In this document: positions 1-8,072 of the stretch, piece after piece | Layout of the letters: every line of letters starts with the position of its first letter | Numbering within the stretch: position 1 is the stretch's first letter | Source: Streptomyces sp. CB02058 | GTDB taxonomy: Bacteria > Actinomycetota > Actinomycetes > Streptomycetales > Streptomycetaceae | Assembly: GCF_001905505.1 (NCBI RefSeq) | Contig: NZ_LIPG01000001.1 | Span: 310,001-374,000, forward strand | Length of the DNA: 64,000 bases | Reading direction: 5' to 3' | Notes under the pieces: generated by a model | What the model was told of the DNA's origin: nothing | What the model saw: only the letters and a program-made list of their open reading frames with translations | Databases searched by the model: none | Position numbers and translations under genes: made by a program

Positions 1-1
1 G

Positions 2-976
2 TACTGCGCGTTCAGCGAGGTGCACGCCCAGATCGACCTGGAGCGCTCCATCGCGCTCAGCGAGGCACTGTTCGAGGACGCGTCCTGGGGTGTCGTCGCC
101 GTCGACGTCGACCTGCGGCCGACCATCGTCAACGCCTACGCCGCCCGGGCGCTGGGCGGCGGGCGCACCACGCTGCTGGGGCGCCCGCTGGGCGAGCTGA
201 TCGTGCAGGGCGTCGAGGACCTGGAGGGCGCGCTCCAGCACGTCCTGGCCGAGGGCCCGCCGCCCGCGCCCGCCGAGCTCTGGGTGACGCTGCGGACGGC
301 GGAGGGCGACCGGCGGCGCTGCTGGCGCAGCGGGTTCCTCCGGCTGGCCTCGCCGCTCGCGGAGGAGCCGGTTCCGCTGGGCGTCGGCTGGCTGTTCCGG
401 GACGTCACGGCGGCGAAGCTCGCCGAGCAGGAGGCGGACCGGATGCGTTTCCGGGCCGCCCAGCTGCACCGGGCGGCCCGGCAGGCCGCCGAGTGCGAGG
501 ACCCGATGGAGGCGGCGACCACGTCGCTCGACTACGCCCTGGCGGGGTTCGCCGACCACGCGGTGCTGGACGTGCGGGCGGACCTGGCGGCAGGGGAGCG
601 GCTCGTACGGGCAGCCGCGACGCCGTCCGACGCCCCGGGCCCGTGCCTGCCGGTCTCCGGCGGCCCGCTCCCGGTGCGCTACGGCCCGGGGCACCCGGCA
701 CTCCAGGCGGTGGAGCGCACGGGGTCCGTCCGCGTCGCCGCGCCGGTCGGAGCGGGCGCGGCGTGGGCGGTGGAGCACCAGTGGCCCGGTGACTCGGTGC
801 ACGCGCTGAGCACGGTACTGCGCAGCCGGGGGCGGACGCTGGGCGTGGTGACGTTCCTTCGCGCGGCGAACCGCAGCGCGTTCGAACGGCCGGACGTGGT
901 GTACGCGGAGAGCGTGGCGGTCCGGGTCGCCTCGGCGGTCGACCTGGCCCGGCTGACCGCCGAACCGGGGCTCTGA
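2..976 (+). CDS. PAS/GAF sensor protein, 5' end missing
   Basis: The reading frame is open to the left edge of the window, so the true start lies outside; the first internal GTG is at 20. The visible part begins with a PAS fold (about residues 20-140: a segment like 'DASWGVVAVDVDLRPTIVNA', then a PAC-like end 'GVGWLFRDVTAAK'). A coiled linker and a GAF-like C-terminal region (about 170-315) follow. No kinase, PP2C phosphatase or output HTH follows the GAF-like region before the stop. It is probably the sensory half of a cytoplasmic signalling protein, or a free-standing PAS/GAF protein; the ligand cannot be read. It converges on the SIS gene, and a GC-rich repeat lies between them. Confidence 0.7.
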   Translation, partial: YCAFSEVHAQIDLERSIALSEALFEDASWGVVAVDVDLRPTIVNAYAARALGGGRTTLLGRPLGELIVQGVEDLEGALQHVLAEGPPPAPAELWVTLRTAEGDRRRCWRSGFLRLASPLAEEPVPLGVGWLFRDVTAAKLAEQEADRMRFRAAQLHRAARQAAECEDPMEAATTSLDYALAGFADHAVLDVRADLAAGERLVRAAATPSDAPGPCLPVSGGPLPVRYGPGHPALQAVERTGSVRVAAPVGAGAAWAVEHQWPGDSVHALSTVLRSRGRTLGVVTFLRAANRSAFERPDVVYAESVAVRVASAVDLARLTAEPGL

Positions 977-979
977 AGG

Positions 980-1047
980 GCTGGAGGAGACGCCCGGCGG
1001 GCCGCCGGGCCGGGGCTCCGAGGGGCCGGAGGAGGCGCCCGGCGGGG
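980..1047. repeat. Imperfect direct repeat between convergent genes
   Basis: Two 21-bp copies, CTGGAGGAGACGCCCGGCGGG (980-1000) and CCGGAGGAGGCGCCCGGCGGG (1027-1047), flank a GCCCGGCGGG/CGCCGGGC dyad. The block sits exactly between the stops of two convergent genes, where a bidirectional terminator is expected. No T-run follows, so termination is inferred from position and self-complementarity only. Confidence 0.4.
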
Positions 1048-1049
1048 CG

Positions 1050-1805
1050 TCAGTGGCGGTAGAAGATCCGGTCGCCGTACTCCCGCATCACGCGCCCGTT
1101 CCACTCGTGCCCGCCGTCGACGTTGCCCGAGCGCAGCAGCGGCGGCTCGATGCCCCGGGCGACGAGCTCCTCGGCCGCGGTGGCCATCATGGCCTGCATC
1201 AGCGCGCTGGTGACGACCGTGGACGCCGGGGCGAACGGGGCCTCGATGCCCTCCGCCGTCAGCTCCGCGTCCCCGATGGAGATCTTGCTGTCGAGCACGA
1301 TGTCGCAGTGGTCCCGCAGGAAACCGCCCGAGGCGTGCCGGGACTTGGTGCCCGTCGTGTACGCGACCGAGGTGACCCCGATGACCGTCAGCCCGAGCGC
1401 CCGCGCGTTCTGCGCCATCTCCACGGGCAGCGCGTTGCGCCCGGACAGGGAGATGATCACGAGCAGGTCCCCGGAACGGGCCGGGCTGGAGTCGAGCACC
1501 GCGCTCGCGAGGCCGTCGACCCGCTCCAGCGCTGAGCCGAGCGTGGCGGGCATGACGTCGACGCCGACGGTGCCCGGCACGGCGAGCAGGTTCATCAGGG
1601 CGAATCCGCCGGCCCGGTAGACGACGTCCTGCGCCGCGAGCGAGGAGTGCCCCGCACCGAAGGCGAAGAGCCGGCCGCCCGCCGCGACGGTGTCGGCGAT
1701 CGCGGCACCCGCTGCGGCGACGGCGCCGGACTCCTCGTCGCGCACCCGCTCCAGCAGGCCGATCGCTGCGTCGAAGAACTGACCGGCGAGCTTGCTGTCG
1801 CTCAT
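1050..1805 (-). CDS. SIS-domain protein (UPF0309 type)
   Basis: 251 residues with a single sugar-isomerase (SIS) fold. An N-terminal helical part is followed by 'GGRLFAFGAGHSSLAAQDV' and the phosphosugar-binding Ser-rich loop 'DLLVIISLSGRNALPVEM'. This arrangement is typical of the UPF0309 group related to MurNAc-6-phosphate etherases and phosphoheptose isomerases; the substrate is unknown. It is cytoplasmic, with no signal peptide. It is divergent from the DtxR-family regulator with about 210 bp between starts, an arrangement I recall for the S. coelicolor dmdR1 locus. Whether it is iron regulated cannot be seen: no iron-box palindrome was recognised in the gap. Confidence 0.8.
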   Translation of the reverse strand: MSDSKLAGQFFDAAIGLLERVRDEESGAVAAAGAAIADTVAAGGRLFAFGAGHSSLAAQDVVYRAGGFALMNLLAVPGTVGVDVMPATLGSALERVDGLASAVLDSSPARSGDLLVIISLSGRNALPVEMAQNARALGLTVIGVTSVAYTTGTKSRHASGGFLRDHCDIVLDSKISIGDAELTAEGIEAPFAPASTVVTSALMQAMMATAAEELVARGIEPPLLRSGNVDGGHEWNGRVMREYGDRIFYRH

Positions 1806-2015
1806 CGAGGAGGCCTTTCCTGCGGGAGATGGGGGTCCGTGCGGTGCCCGTGCCGCGGATCACGTTGCGGTCTGGACCACTGGGCTGTCAATAGGGGCCC
1901 GGACCGCCCGGCAGCACAGGCATGCGACGGCGGGGCACGGTTGTCGGCGCCATGCGTCAGAATTGGTGGAGGGCCATCGCACGACGACTTCATGTCACAG
2001 CATCGAGGGGCACGT

Positions 2016-2708
2016 ATGTCCGGACTGATCGATACAACGGAGATGTATCTCCGCACCATCCTCGAGCTCGAAGAGGAAGGCGTGGTCCCGATGCGCGCCC
2101 GGATCGCCGAACGGCTGGACCAGAGCGGTCCGACGGTCAGCCAGACGGTGGCGCGCATGGAGCGGGACGGACTGGTCCAGGTCGCGGGCGACCGCCATCT
2201 GGAACTGACCGAGGAGGGGCGGCGCCTGGCGACGCGGGTGATGCGCAAGCACCGCCTCGCCGAGTGTCTGCTCGTCGACGTCATCGGCCTGGAGTGGGAG
2301 CAGGTCCACGCCGAGGCGTGCCGCTGGGAGCACGTGATGAGCGAGGCCGTGGAGCGGCGGGTGCTGGAGCTCCTGCGGCACCCGACGGAGTCTCCGTACG
2401 GCAACCCGATCCCGGGTCTGGAGGAGCTGGGCGAGAAGGCCGAGGCCGATCCGTTCCTGGACGAGGGCATGGTGAGCCTGGCCGAGCTCGACCCGGGCTC
2501 GGAGGGCAAGACCGTGGTGGTGCGCCGGATCGGGGAGCCGATCCAGACCGACGCACAGCTGATGTACACGCTGCGGCGGGCGGGCGTGCAGCCCGGTTCG
2601 GTCGTCAGCGTGACCGAGTCGGCCGGCGGGGTGCTGGTCGGTTCCAGCGGCGAGGCGGCCGAGCTGGACGCCGAGGTCGCGTCGCACGTGTTCGTCGCGA
2701 AGCAGTAA
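2016..2708 (+). CDS. dmdR1: DtxR/IdeR-family iron-dependent repressor DmdR1
   Basis: 230 residues. Domain 1 (1-73) is the winged HTH, with 'RIAERLDQSGPTVSQTVARM' as the recognition region; domain 2 (74-140) carries the metal sites; the C-terminal part is the SH3-like FeoA domain (about 150-226). Counting from the chosen ATG, every DtxR metal ligand falls on its classical number: Met10, His79, Glu83, His98, Cys102, Glu105 and His106. Both metal sites therefore look intact, and the numbering confirms the start (GAGGGG lies upstream). With Fe2+ the family binds 19-bp iron boxes and represses siderophore and uptake genes. The opposite strand is open through the whole gene; see findings for the reported antiparallel adm gene. 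Confidence 0.93.
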   Translation: MSGLIDTTEMYLRTILELEEEGVVPMRARIAERLDQSGPTVSQTVARMERDGLVQVAGDRHLELTEEGRRLATRVMRKHRLAECLLVDVIGLEWEQVHAEACRWEHVMSEAVERRVLELLRHPTESPYGNPIPGLEELGEKAEADPFLDEGMVSLAELDPGSEGKTVVVRRIGEPIQTDAQLMYTLRRAGVQPGSVVSVTESAGGVLVGSSGEAAELDAEVASHVFVAKQ

Positions 2709-2724
2709 GCAGTAAGCAGAAGCG

Positions 2725-2762
2725 GTGAGCAGAAGCAGCCGGCGTGAGCAGAAGCAGCCGGC
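2725..2762. repeat. Exact 19-bp tandem duplication
   Basis: GTGAGCAGAAGCAGCCGGC occurs twice in direct succession (2725-2743 and 2744-2762), 17 bp after the dmdR1 stop. Shorter AAGCAGTAAGCAG repeats precede it and overlap the stop codon. It looks like replication-slippage sequence in the 3' untranslated region. Confidence 0.85.
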
Positions 2763-2872
2763 GGAAGCTGAGGCCGGGGCAGTCGCTCGGGCCGAAGCGG
2801 AATGAACAACCGAACAGCGAGCGGCAAGAGCATCGGCACGGCGTTGATCAGTCGCTGACCAGCGCTGATGCA

Positions 2873-2911
2873 CGCACCGGCGTCCTGATGGCATGTGCAG
2901 GCGCCGGTGCG
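2873..2911. terminator. 10-bp inverted repeat, possible dmdR1 terminator
   Basis: CGCACCGGCG (2873-2882) and CGCCGGTGCG (2902-2911) are perfect complements separated by 19 bases. It lies 165 bp past dmdR1. There is no T-run, so it may be a transcript-end hairpin or an unrelated dyad. Confidence 0.35.
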
Positions 2912-3259
2912 GATGCACGTGCAGATCTGCGCCGGTAAGCCCGCTTTCTGTTTTCCGCCCGGAATCGCAGCGCCCGGGCGAATCGCGTGCCAGGCTGTGG
3001 CCATTGCATTGACCTGGGGGCGCCGGCAGACCTTGCCGCGCGGTCGGGGAGGGAGCGGGAAATGCGCCCGTCGCACTGGCACGTGCGCTGTGAGGGGGCG
3101 GCCGGGTTCTGTGACGCCTCGACGGCCCCGCGGGCCGGGCGAGCCGCGCCGCCGGTCCGGAGTGATCGCGGACCCGAAGGACCGGGCGGATCCGGTGGAG
3201 CGGGTGTGCCCGGCAGGCCGGCCGGACCCGGTGGATTCATCTGTTCTGGAACAGGGCGA

Positions 3260-3287
3260 GGCCCCGGTGCCCTGAGGCGCCGGGGCC
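3260..3287. terminator. GC-rich hairpin with four-base loop
   Basis: Arms GGCCCCGGTGCC (3260-3271) and GGCGCCGGGGCC (3276-3287) pair over 12 positions with one G-T wobble around loop CTGA. It is stable and isolated between two same-strand genes, which fits a terminator insulating the hydrolase promoter from dmdR1. Confidence 0.5.
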
Positions 3288-3454
3288 GGTCCTCCCCTGC
3301 GCTGACCTGGAGCCCCGAGCTCCCGAGGTCAGTCCCCGCGGACCCCTTGTCCCCGAGTGATCCGCTTCCCGGTGAAGGTCTCCCCCCGGCCGGGCGCATC
3401 AATCCTGAACCGCTGTCACCCAAACGTGGGATCGTGCGAGCCGGACCCGAGTTT

Positions 3455-3476
3455 TCGAATAAAGGTTCGATAGTCT
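3455..3476 (+). promoter_or_regulatory. Dyad plus -10 box upstream of the hydrolase
   Basis: TCGAA-N6-TTCGA (3455-3470) directly abuts TAGTCT (3471-3476), which fits the TANNNT -10 pattern. Transcription would start about 45 bp before the ATG. No clear -35 is visible, so the dyad may bind an activator or repressor. The assignment is inferred. Confidence 0.35.
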
Positions 3477-3527
3477 GGCTCGTACGCGGTACACGGTGAT
3501 CGAGGACCCGAAGGGAGTGCCAGACCT

Positions 3528-4421
3528 ATGGTGCGGCGCGTTGATGTGACCGGGTCCGACGGCGTACGCCTCGCGGCCTGGGAGTTCGCCGATCAGCCCA
3601 AAGGGCGCCCGGAGGGCGGGCAGGCCCCCGGGATCTTATTGCTGCACGGCCTGATGGGGCGGGCCGCGCACTGGGCCTCCACCGCCCGCTGGCTCTCCGA
3701 ACGCCACCGGCCGGTCGGCCTCGACCAGCGGGGACACGGCCGCAGCGAGAAGCCGTCCGACGGGCCGTTCACCCGTGACGCCTACGTCGCGGACGTCGAG
3801 GCGGCGATCGAACAGCTCGGCCTCGCCCCCGTCACCCTCATCGGGCACTCGATGGGAGCGCTCACGGCGTGGCAGCTCGCCGCGAAGCGCCCCGATCTCG
3901 TCAAGGCCCTGATCATCTGCGACATGCGGGCCTCCGCGCTCGGCGGGGCCTCCCAGCGGGAGTGGGAGGACTGGTTCGACGCCTGGCCGCTGCCCTTCGC
4001 GACGCTCGCCGACGTACGGAAGTGGTTCGGCGAGGACGACCCCTGGGTGGAGCGGCCCAACCCCTCGCGCGGTGAGTTCTTCGCCGAGGTGATGGCCGAG
4101 AGCTCCGACGGCTGGCGGCCCGTCTTCTCCCGGGAGCAGATGCTCGTCTCCCGGGCCACCTGGGTCTACGACGCCCACTGGGAGGAGCTGGCGCAGGTGC
4201 GCTGCCCCACCCTGGTCCTGCGCGGGATCGACGGGGAGCTGGGCAGGGCGGAGGCCCAGGAGATGGTCCGTGTCCTGCCGCGCGGGCAGTACGCCGAGGT
4301 CGCGGACGCCGGACACCTCGTCCACTACGACCAGCCAGACGGCTGGCGCACGGCGGTGGAGCCCTTCCTCGAACAGCTCGCGGAGGACTTCCGGGACGAC
4401 AGGGAGCCCGTCAGCCCCTGA
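3528..4421 (+). CDS. Alpha/beta hydrolase containing a TTA codon
   Basis: 297 residues with the alpha/beta-hydrolase core. The oxyanion-hole segment is 'LLLHGLMGRAAHW', the nucleophile elbow is GHSMGA, and the terminal catalytic His lies in 'DAGHLVHYDQP'. A cap region lies between about residues 130 and 200. It is probably a soluble esterase or C-C bond hydrolase; the substrate is unknown. The start is supported by AAGGGAG seven bases upstream. Codon 37 (3636-3638) is TTA, which in Streptomyces needs the rare bldA tRNA, so the protein is expected late in growth. I recall an S. coelicolor orthologue among widely conserved TTA genes. The gene is monocistronic and converges on the ABC permease gene. 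Confidence 0.85.
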   Translation: MVRRVDVTGSDGVRLAAWEFADQPKGRPEGGQAPGILLLHGLMGRAAHWASTARWLSERHRPVGLDQRGHGRSEKPSDGPFTRDAYVADVEAAIEQLGLAPVTLIGHSMGALTAWQLAAKRPDLVKALIICDMRASALGGASQREWEDWFDAWPLPFATLADVRKWFGEDDPWVERPNPSRGEFFAEVMAESSDGWRPVFSREQMLVSRATWVYDAHWEELAQVRCPTLVLRGIDGELGRAEAQEMVRVLPRGQYAEVADAGHLVHYDQPDGWRTAVEPFLEQLAEDFRDDREPVSP

Positions 4422-4571
4422 CCGCTCGTCAGGCCATGACGCGGGGGCGCCCGGGAAGCCCCTGGCCACCCGTGTCCCTCCTGCCCCGCCCGGAAGTCCC
4501 TGCGCCGGCCGGAAGCCGCCGCGGGCCCGGAAGTCCCTGCCCCCGGCCCGGAGCCCCGAGCCCCCGGCCGC

Positions 4572-6218
4572 TCAGCCCTTGCTGACCGCGGCCAGGATCT
4601 CCGGGAGCCGGTCCGCCGTGCGCGGAGCCGCCAGCCGCACGCCCAGCCAGCCGATGAACGCCCCGTAGACAGCTCCCACCGGAAGCAGCAGCCACAGCAG
4701 GCCGTGGTGGTCCGCCACATGCAGCCAGATCGTCAGCGCGATCACCGGGGCGCTCAGCACGGCCGCCGCCACCATGCCGCCGAAGATGGAGATCCAGGCG
4801 AGCCCGGCCTGCCCCGGCGCGACGTTCTTGAACGCCCCGTCCTGCGGGATCGAGTACGGGAAGAGCGCCGAGGCCAGGGCGCCCGTCGCCAGCATCGCGC
4901 CGAGCAGGGCGAAGGACAGCCCCATGACGCCCGGCAGCGCCGCCCAGTCCCCGACCACCGCGGCCGTCACCACCGTCACCAGGACCGTGTACGGCAGGGT
5001 GATCAGCAGCAGGGCCAGGGCCCGCGCCCGCAGTTCGAGGTAGGCGTCCCTGGCCGACGACACCGTGAGCGCCACCATCCAGAAGGCGGAGGTGTCCTGC
5101 CCGAACTGGTTGTACATCTGCATGCCGAGCATGCCCGCCGCGAAGCAGGCGAAGTAGACCGATCCGACGCCCTGCACGGCGTTGAGCACCGGCACGATCA
5201 GACCGATCGCCAGCGCCGTCACCCAGGACGCCTTGGTCTTCGGGTCCCGTACGACATAGCGCAGACTCCGCTGCATCACCGTCCCCGTACGCCCCTCGGG
5301 CAGCAGCGCGTGGAGCCCTGAACGGTCATCGCCCGACCGCTCGGCGGACGGCTCGGCCGCGGCGATCGTGGAACCGTCCGGTGCCGTCATCAGCTTCACC
5401 AGGCTCCGCTGCCACAGCCCCATCAGGACCCCCAGCGCCAGCAGCGAGACCAGTACCTGCGCCACCGCCGTCCCGTACGCCCCCTCGGAGGCGGACCCCA
5501 CGGCGCCGAGGGCCGAGGCCGGCGGCAGCCAGCGCACCACGTCCGCGACCGGCTCCAGCGAGGACAGCCCGCCCGCCCGCTCCAGGTTCTGCGCACCGAA
5601 GTTGACGAACTGGATGCCCACCGCGATCACCAGCCCGCTGAGCACCGCGAGGTCACGGCCCTTGCGCGAGGTCAGCAGCCGGATGTTCGCCGTGGCGACG
5701 GACCGCGCCAGCGCCACACAGACCAGCAGCGTCAGCGGCACGGCGATCACCCCGGACACCACCGCCGCGGCGCCGTGCGCCACCGCGATCACCGAGCCCA
5801 GGGCCAGCACCAGGGTGAAGAGGGGCCCGATGCCGATCAGCGAGGCCACCAGCAGTGCCTTGATCAGCGGCCCCGGCCGCAGCGGAAGCATCACCAGCCG
5901 GCTCGGGTCCAGCGTCTCGTCGCCGCTCGGGAAGAACAGCGGCATCACCGCCCAGCCCAGAGCCAGAAGCGCGCTCAGCAGCACCACCAGGGTCTCCGCG
6001 TGCGCGGAGCCACGCAGCGCGATCAGGCCGATCAGCTGGCCCGCGGCGAGCAGCAGCGTGACGACGAGGGAGGCCACATAGGCGGCCCGCCGCCCGGACG
6101 ACTGGCGCAGACCGTTGCGCAACAGCGTCAGCTTGAGGCTCACGAACACCGGCACGAGACCCTGACCGCGAGCGGCAGGGACGGCGGACCCGGTGGGGGC
6201 GGCGTCCAGGACGGTCAT
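4572..6218 (-). CDS. ABC transporter permease, exporter type
   Basis: 548 residues with many hydrophobic segments spread over the whole length (for example about 45-65, 80-110, 130-190 and 330-510), and a polar cytoplasmic loop near the middle around residues 275-310. There is no signal peptide. It is the membrane half of a two-gene transporter: its ATG overlaps the TGA of the upstream ATPase by four bases (6215-6218), which implies translational coupling. No binding protein or periplasmic domain is present, so export or membrane extraction is more likely than import. The substrate cannot be inferred; nearby genes give no clue. Confidence 0.8.
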   Translation of the reverse strand: MTVLDAAPTGSAVPAARGQGLVPVFVSLKLTLLRNGLRQSSGRRAAYVASLVVTLLLAAGQLIGLIALRGSAHAETLVVLLSALLALGWAVMPLFFPSGDETLDPSRLVMLPLRPGPLIKALLVASLIGIGPLFTLVLALGSVIAVAHGAAAVVSGVIAVPLTLLVCVALARSVATANIRLLTSRKGRDLAVLSGLVIAVGIQFVNFGAQNLERAGGLSSLEPVADVVRWLPPASALGAVGSASEGAYGTAVAQVLVSLLALGVLMGLWQRSLVKLMTAPDGSTIAAAEPSAERSGDDRSGLHALLPEGRTGTVMQRSLRYVVRDPKTKASWVTALAIGLIVPVLNAVQGVGSVYFACFAAGMLGMQMYNQFGQDTSAFWMVALTVSSARDAYLELRARALALLLITLPYTVLVTVVTAAVVGDWAALPGVMGLSFALLGAMLATGALASALFPYSIPQDGAFKNVAPGQAGLAWISIFGGMVAAAVLSAPVIALTIWLHVADHHGLLWLLLPVGAVYGAFIGWLGVRLAAPRTADRLPEILAAVSKG

Positions 6219-7099
6219 CGGGCACCGCCCAGCCAGTCCAGGGAGTCACCGGTGTCCCGGGCGCCCGCGCCGACCAGTTCGAGGAAGGCCGCCTGGAGGG
6301 AGGCGGCGTCGCCCCGCACCTCGGCCAGCGTGCCGTGGGCGCGGATCCGCCCGCCCGCCATCACGGCCACCCAGTCGCAGAGGGACTCGACGAGCTCCAT
6401 GACATGGCTGGAGAAGACCACGGTCGCCCCGGAGCGGGTGTAGCGCTCCAGCACCCCGCGGATGGTCTGGGCGGACACCGGGTCCACGCCCTCGAACGGC
6501 TCGTCGAGGAAGAGGACTTCGGGGTTGTGCAGCAGCGCCGTCGCCAGCCCGATCTTCTTCCGCATCCCGGTCGAGTAGTCCACGACCAGCTTGTGCTGCG
6601 CACCCGCCAGATCGAGGACGTCGAGCAGCTGGGTCGCGCGCTTGTCCACCTCGGCGCCGGGCAGCCCGCGCAGCCGGCCGTTGTACGCCAGGAGTTCACG
6701 CCCCGACAGCCGCTCGAAGAGACGCAGCCCCTCGGGGAGCACACCGATCCGTGACTTCACCTCCACCGGGTCGCGCCACACGTCGTGGCCCGCGACCTCG
6801 ATCCGTCCCATGTCCGGCCTGAGCAGCCCGGTCACCATGGAGAGCGTGGTGGTCTTCCCCGCGCCGTTGGGACCCACCAGGCCGATGAACTTGCCCGCGG
6901 GCAGCTCCAGATCGATCCCGGAGACGGCGACCTGCTGCCCGAAGCGCTTCCACAGCCCTTCCACCCGTACGGCCACCGGCGAAGCCGCCCCGGCGCCCGG
7001 CGAAGTCCCCTCCACCACCGTCCTGTCGGCCACCGGGGCCGCGCCGCCCGCCCCGCTCGCCCTGTCCGCCCCGCCCGTGCTGTCCGCCTGGTCCGGCAT
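6215..7099 (-). CDS. ABC transporter ATP-binding protein
   Basis: 294 residues from the ATG at 7099. A Pro/Ala/Gly-rich N-terminal tail of about 40 residues precedes the ATPase: Walker A GPNGAGKTT, a signature-like 'YSTGMRKKIG' in place of LSGGQ, Walker B 'VLFLDEPFEG' and the H-loop 'VVFSSHVME'. The relaxed signature is common in ABC-2/drug-export ATPases of actinobacteria. It energises the permease encoded immediately downstream, overlapping it by ATGA. Longer in-frame extensions upstream of 7099 have unrelated composition and overlap the next gene. Confidence 0.9.
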   Translation of the reverse strand: MPDQADSTGGADRASGAGGAAPVADRTVVEGTSPGAGAASPVAVRVEGLWKRFGQQVAVSGIDLELPAGKFIGLVGPNGAGKTTTLSMVTGLLRPDMGRIEVAGHDVWRDPVEVKSRIGVLPEGLRLFERLSGRELLAYNGRLRGLPGAEVDKRATQLLDVLDLAGAQHKLVVDYSTGMRKKIGLATALLHNPEVLFLDEPFEGVDPVSAQTIRGVLERYTRSGATVVFSSHVMELVESLCDWVAVMAGGRIRAHGTLAEVRGDAASLQAAFLELVGAGARDTGDSLDWLGGAR

Positions 7100-7137
7100 G
7101 GCACTGCCTTTCGGTATCCCCGCGTGTGGGGACCAGC

Positions 7138-7839
7138 CTACGAAAGGCGCGCGCGGGCGTCGGCCGCCTCCCGCGCACAGGCGTACGCGAGCGGGTTGAT
7201 CAGCTCGTCCGCGTCCGGCAGCCACAGATTGACGCGGGAGGGCCTGCGGGCCCACTGCACGGCCCCGCGCCCGCCCACCCTGGTCGGCGGCCCGGCCACG
7301 TACTCTCCCTCGCCGCGCCCCACCATGCCGATGGCCCGGGCGTCCCAGCCCAGTTGCCGGACGAGGGCGGGCGCCTTCGCGGCGGCTCCCGGCAGGACGA
7401 AGAAGAGCATCCGCCGGTCCGGGGTGCGGGTCACCGGGCCGAGCGTGAGACCCATCCGCTCCATCCTGGCCATCGCGAGGAAGCCCGCGGACTCCGGTAC
7501 GTCGAGGGCGTCGAAGGTCCGCCCGGCCGGCAGCAGCACCGACGACCCGGGCTGCCTTGACCACATCCTGCGGGCCGCCGCCGCGCTGCCCGTCGCCTGG
7601 CCCGCCCAGTCGGGACGGGCGGGATGCGCCCCCGGCTCCTCGCAGAGGGCGTCGCCGCACGAGCAGCGCTCCGTCCCGCCCACGGCTTCGAGCCAGGTGC
7701 CGGGGAACACGTCCCAGTGCCGTTCCTGGGTGTACCACGCAGCGGCTTCGAGCAGCTGTTCACACCGCTGTTGAGGGATACGTGCGGCTTCCGTCACTCC
7801 GATGGGCTCTTCCACGCACCACACAACTCCGGTCGCCAC
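7138..7839 (-). CDS. Stand-alone bifunctional primase/polymerase-like domain
   Basis: 233 residues resembling the N-terminal prim-pol (AEP-like) domain found in plasmid and phage replication proteins. Features are 'AAAWYTQERHWDVFPGTWLE', a Cys/His cluster 'CSCGDALCEEPGAHPARPDW', and the closing 'RVNLWLPDADELINPLAYA'. No helicase or C-terminal primase domain follows. The product is a single domain encoded in ordinary chromosome next to an NsdA-like regulator and an ABC exporter, with no replication or mobility genes nearby. Catalytic acidic pairs are not obvious to me, so activity is uncertain. Streptomyces chromosomes carry several such orphan domains; a role in nucleotide binding or regulation is possible. 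Confidence 0.7.
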   Translation of the reverse strand: MATGVVWCVEEPIGVTEAARIPQQRCEQLLEAAAWYTQERHWDVFPGTWLEAVGGTERCSCGDALCEEPGAHPARPDWAGQATGSAAAARRMWSRQPGSSVLLPAGRTFDALDVPESAGFLAMARMERMGLTLGPVTRTPDRRMLFFVLPGAAAKAPALVRQLGWDARAIGMVGRGEGEYVAGPPTRVGGRGAVQWARRPSRVNLWLPDADELINPLAYACAREAADARARLS

Positions 7840-8072
7840 CAGGGGTTACGGGCGCGCGTGCGCCCAATATGGCGGATCGATCCTGCATATGGGGCGCACG
7901 GATGCATGGGCGGGGGCGCGCGTGAGCAAGCGCACCGATCCGGGGGTAACCCCTTGCAGAACTGTGCCAACGCGCCACCACGTGTACCCGATGCAGATGA
8001 ATATGCGCATTTCTTGTGCCGTGCCGGGCAGTGATGCCTCACCAGCTCACTGCGGTCCCAGGGGGAAAAAGA

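Larger units (their letters stand above)
2709..3527. other. 819-bp gap between dmdR1 and the hydrolase gene
   Basis: No convincing gene was found; the short open frames have arbitrary composition and no ribosome site. The gap holds an exact 19-bp tandem duplication (2725-2762), a 10-bp dyad (2873-2911), a GC-rich hairpin with a four-base loop (3260-3287) and, near its right end, a small dyad plus -10 box in front of the hydrolase. The hairpin at 3260 may terminate readthrough from dmdR1. Confidence 0.5.

Noticed and set aside
3461..3476. GGTTCGATA resembling a tRNA T-loop
   Set aside because: No acceptor, D or anticodon stems can be formed around it; it is better read as part of the dyad and -10 box upstream of the hydrolase.
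2895..3499. Plus-strand frames of 126 and 170 codons in the dmdR1-hydrolase gap
   Set aside because: Pro/Gly/Arg-rich, without ribosome sites, and spanning the terminator-like hairpin at 3260-3287.
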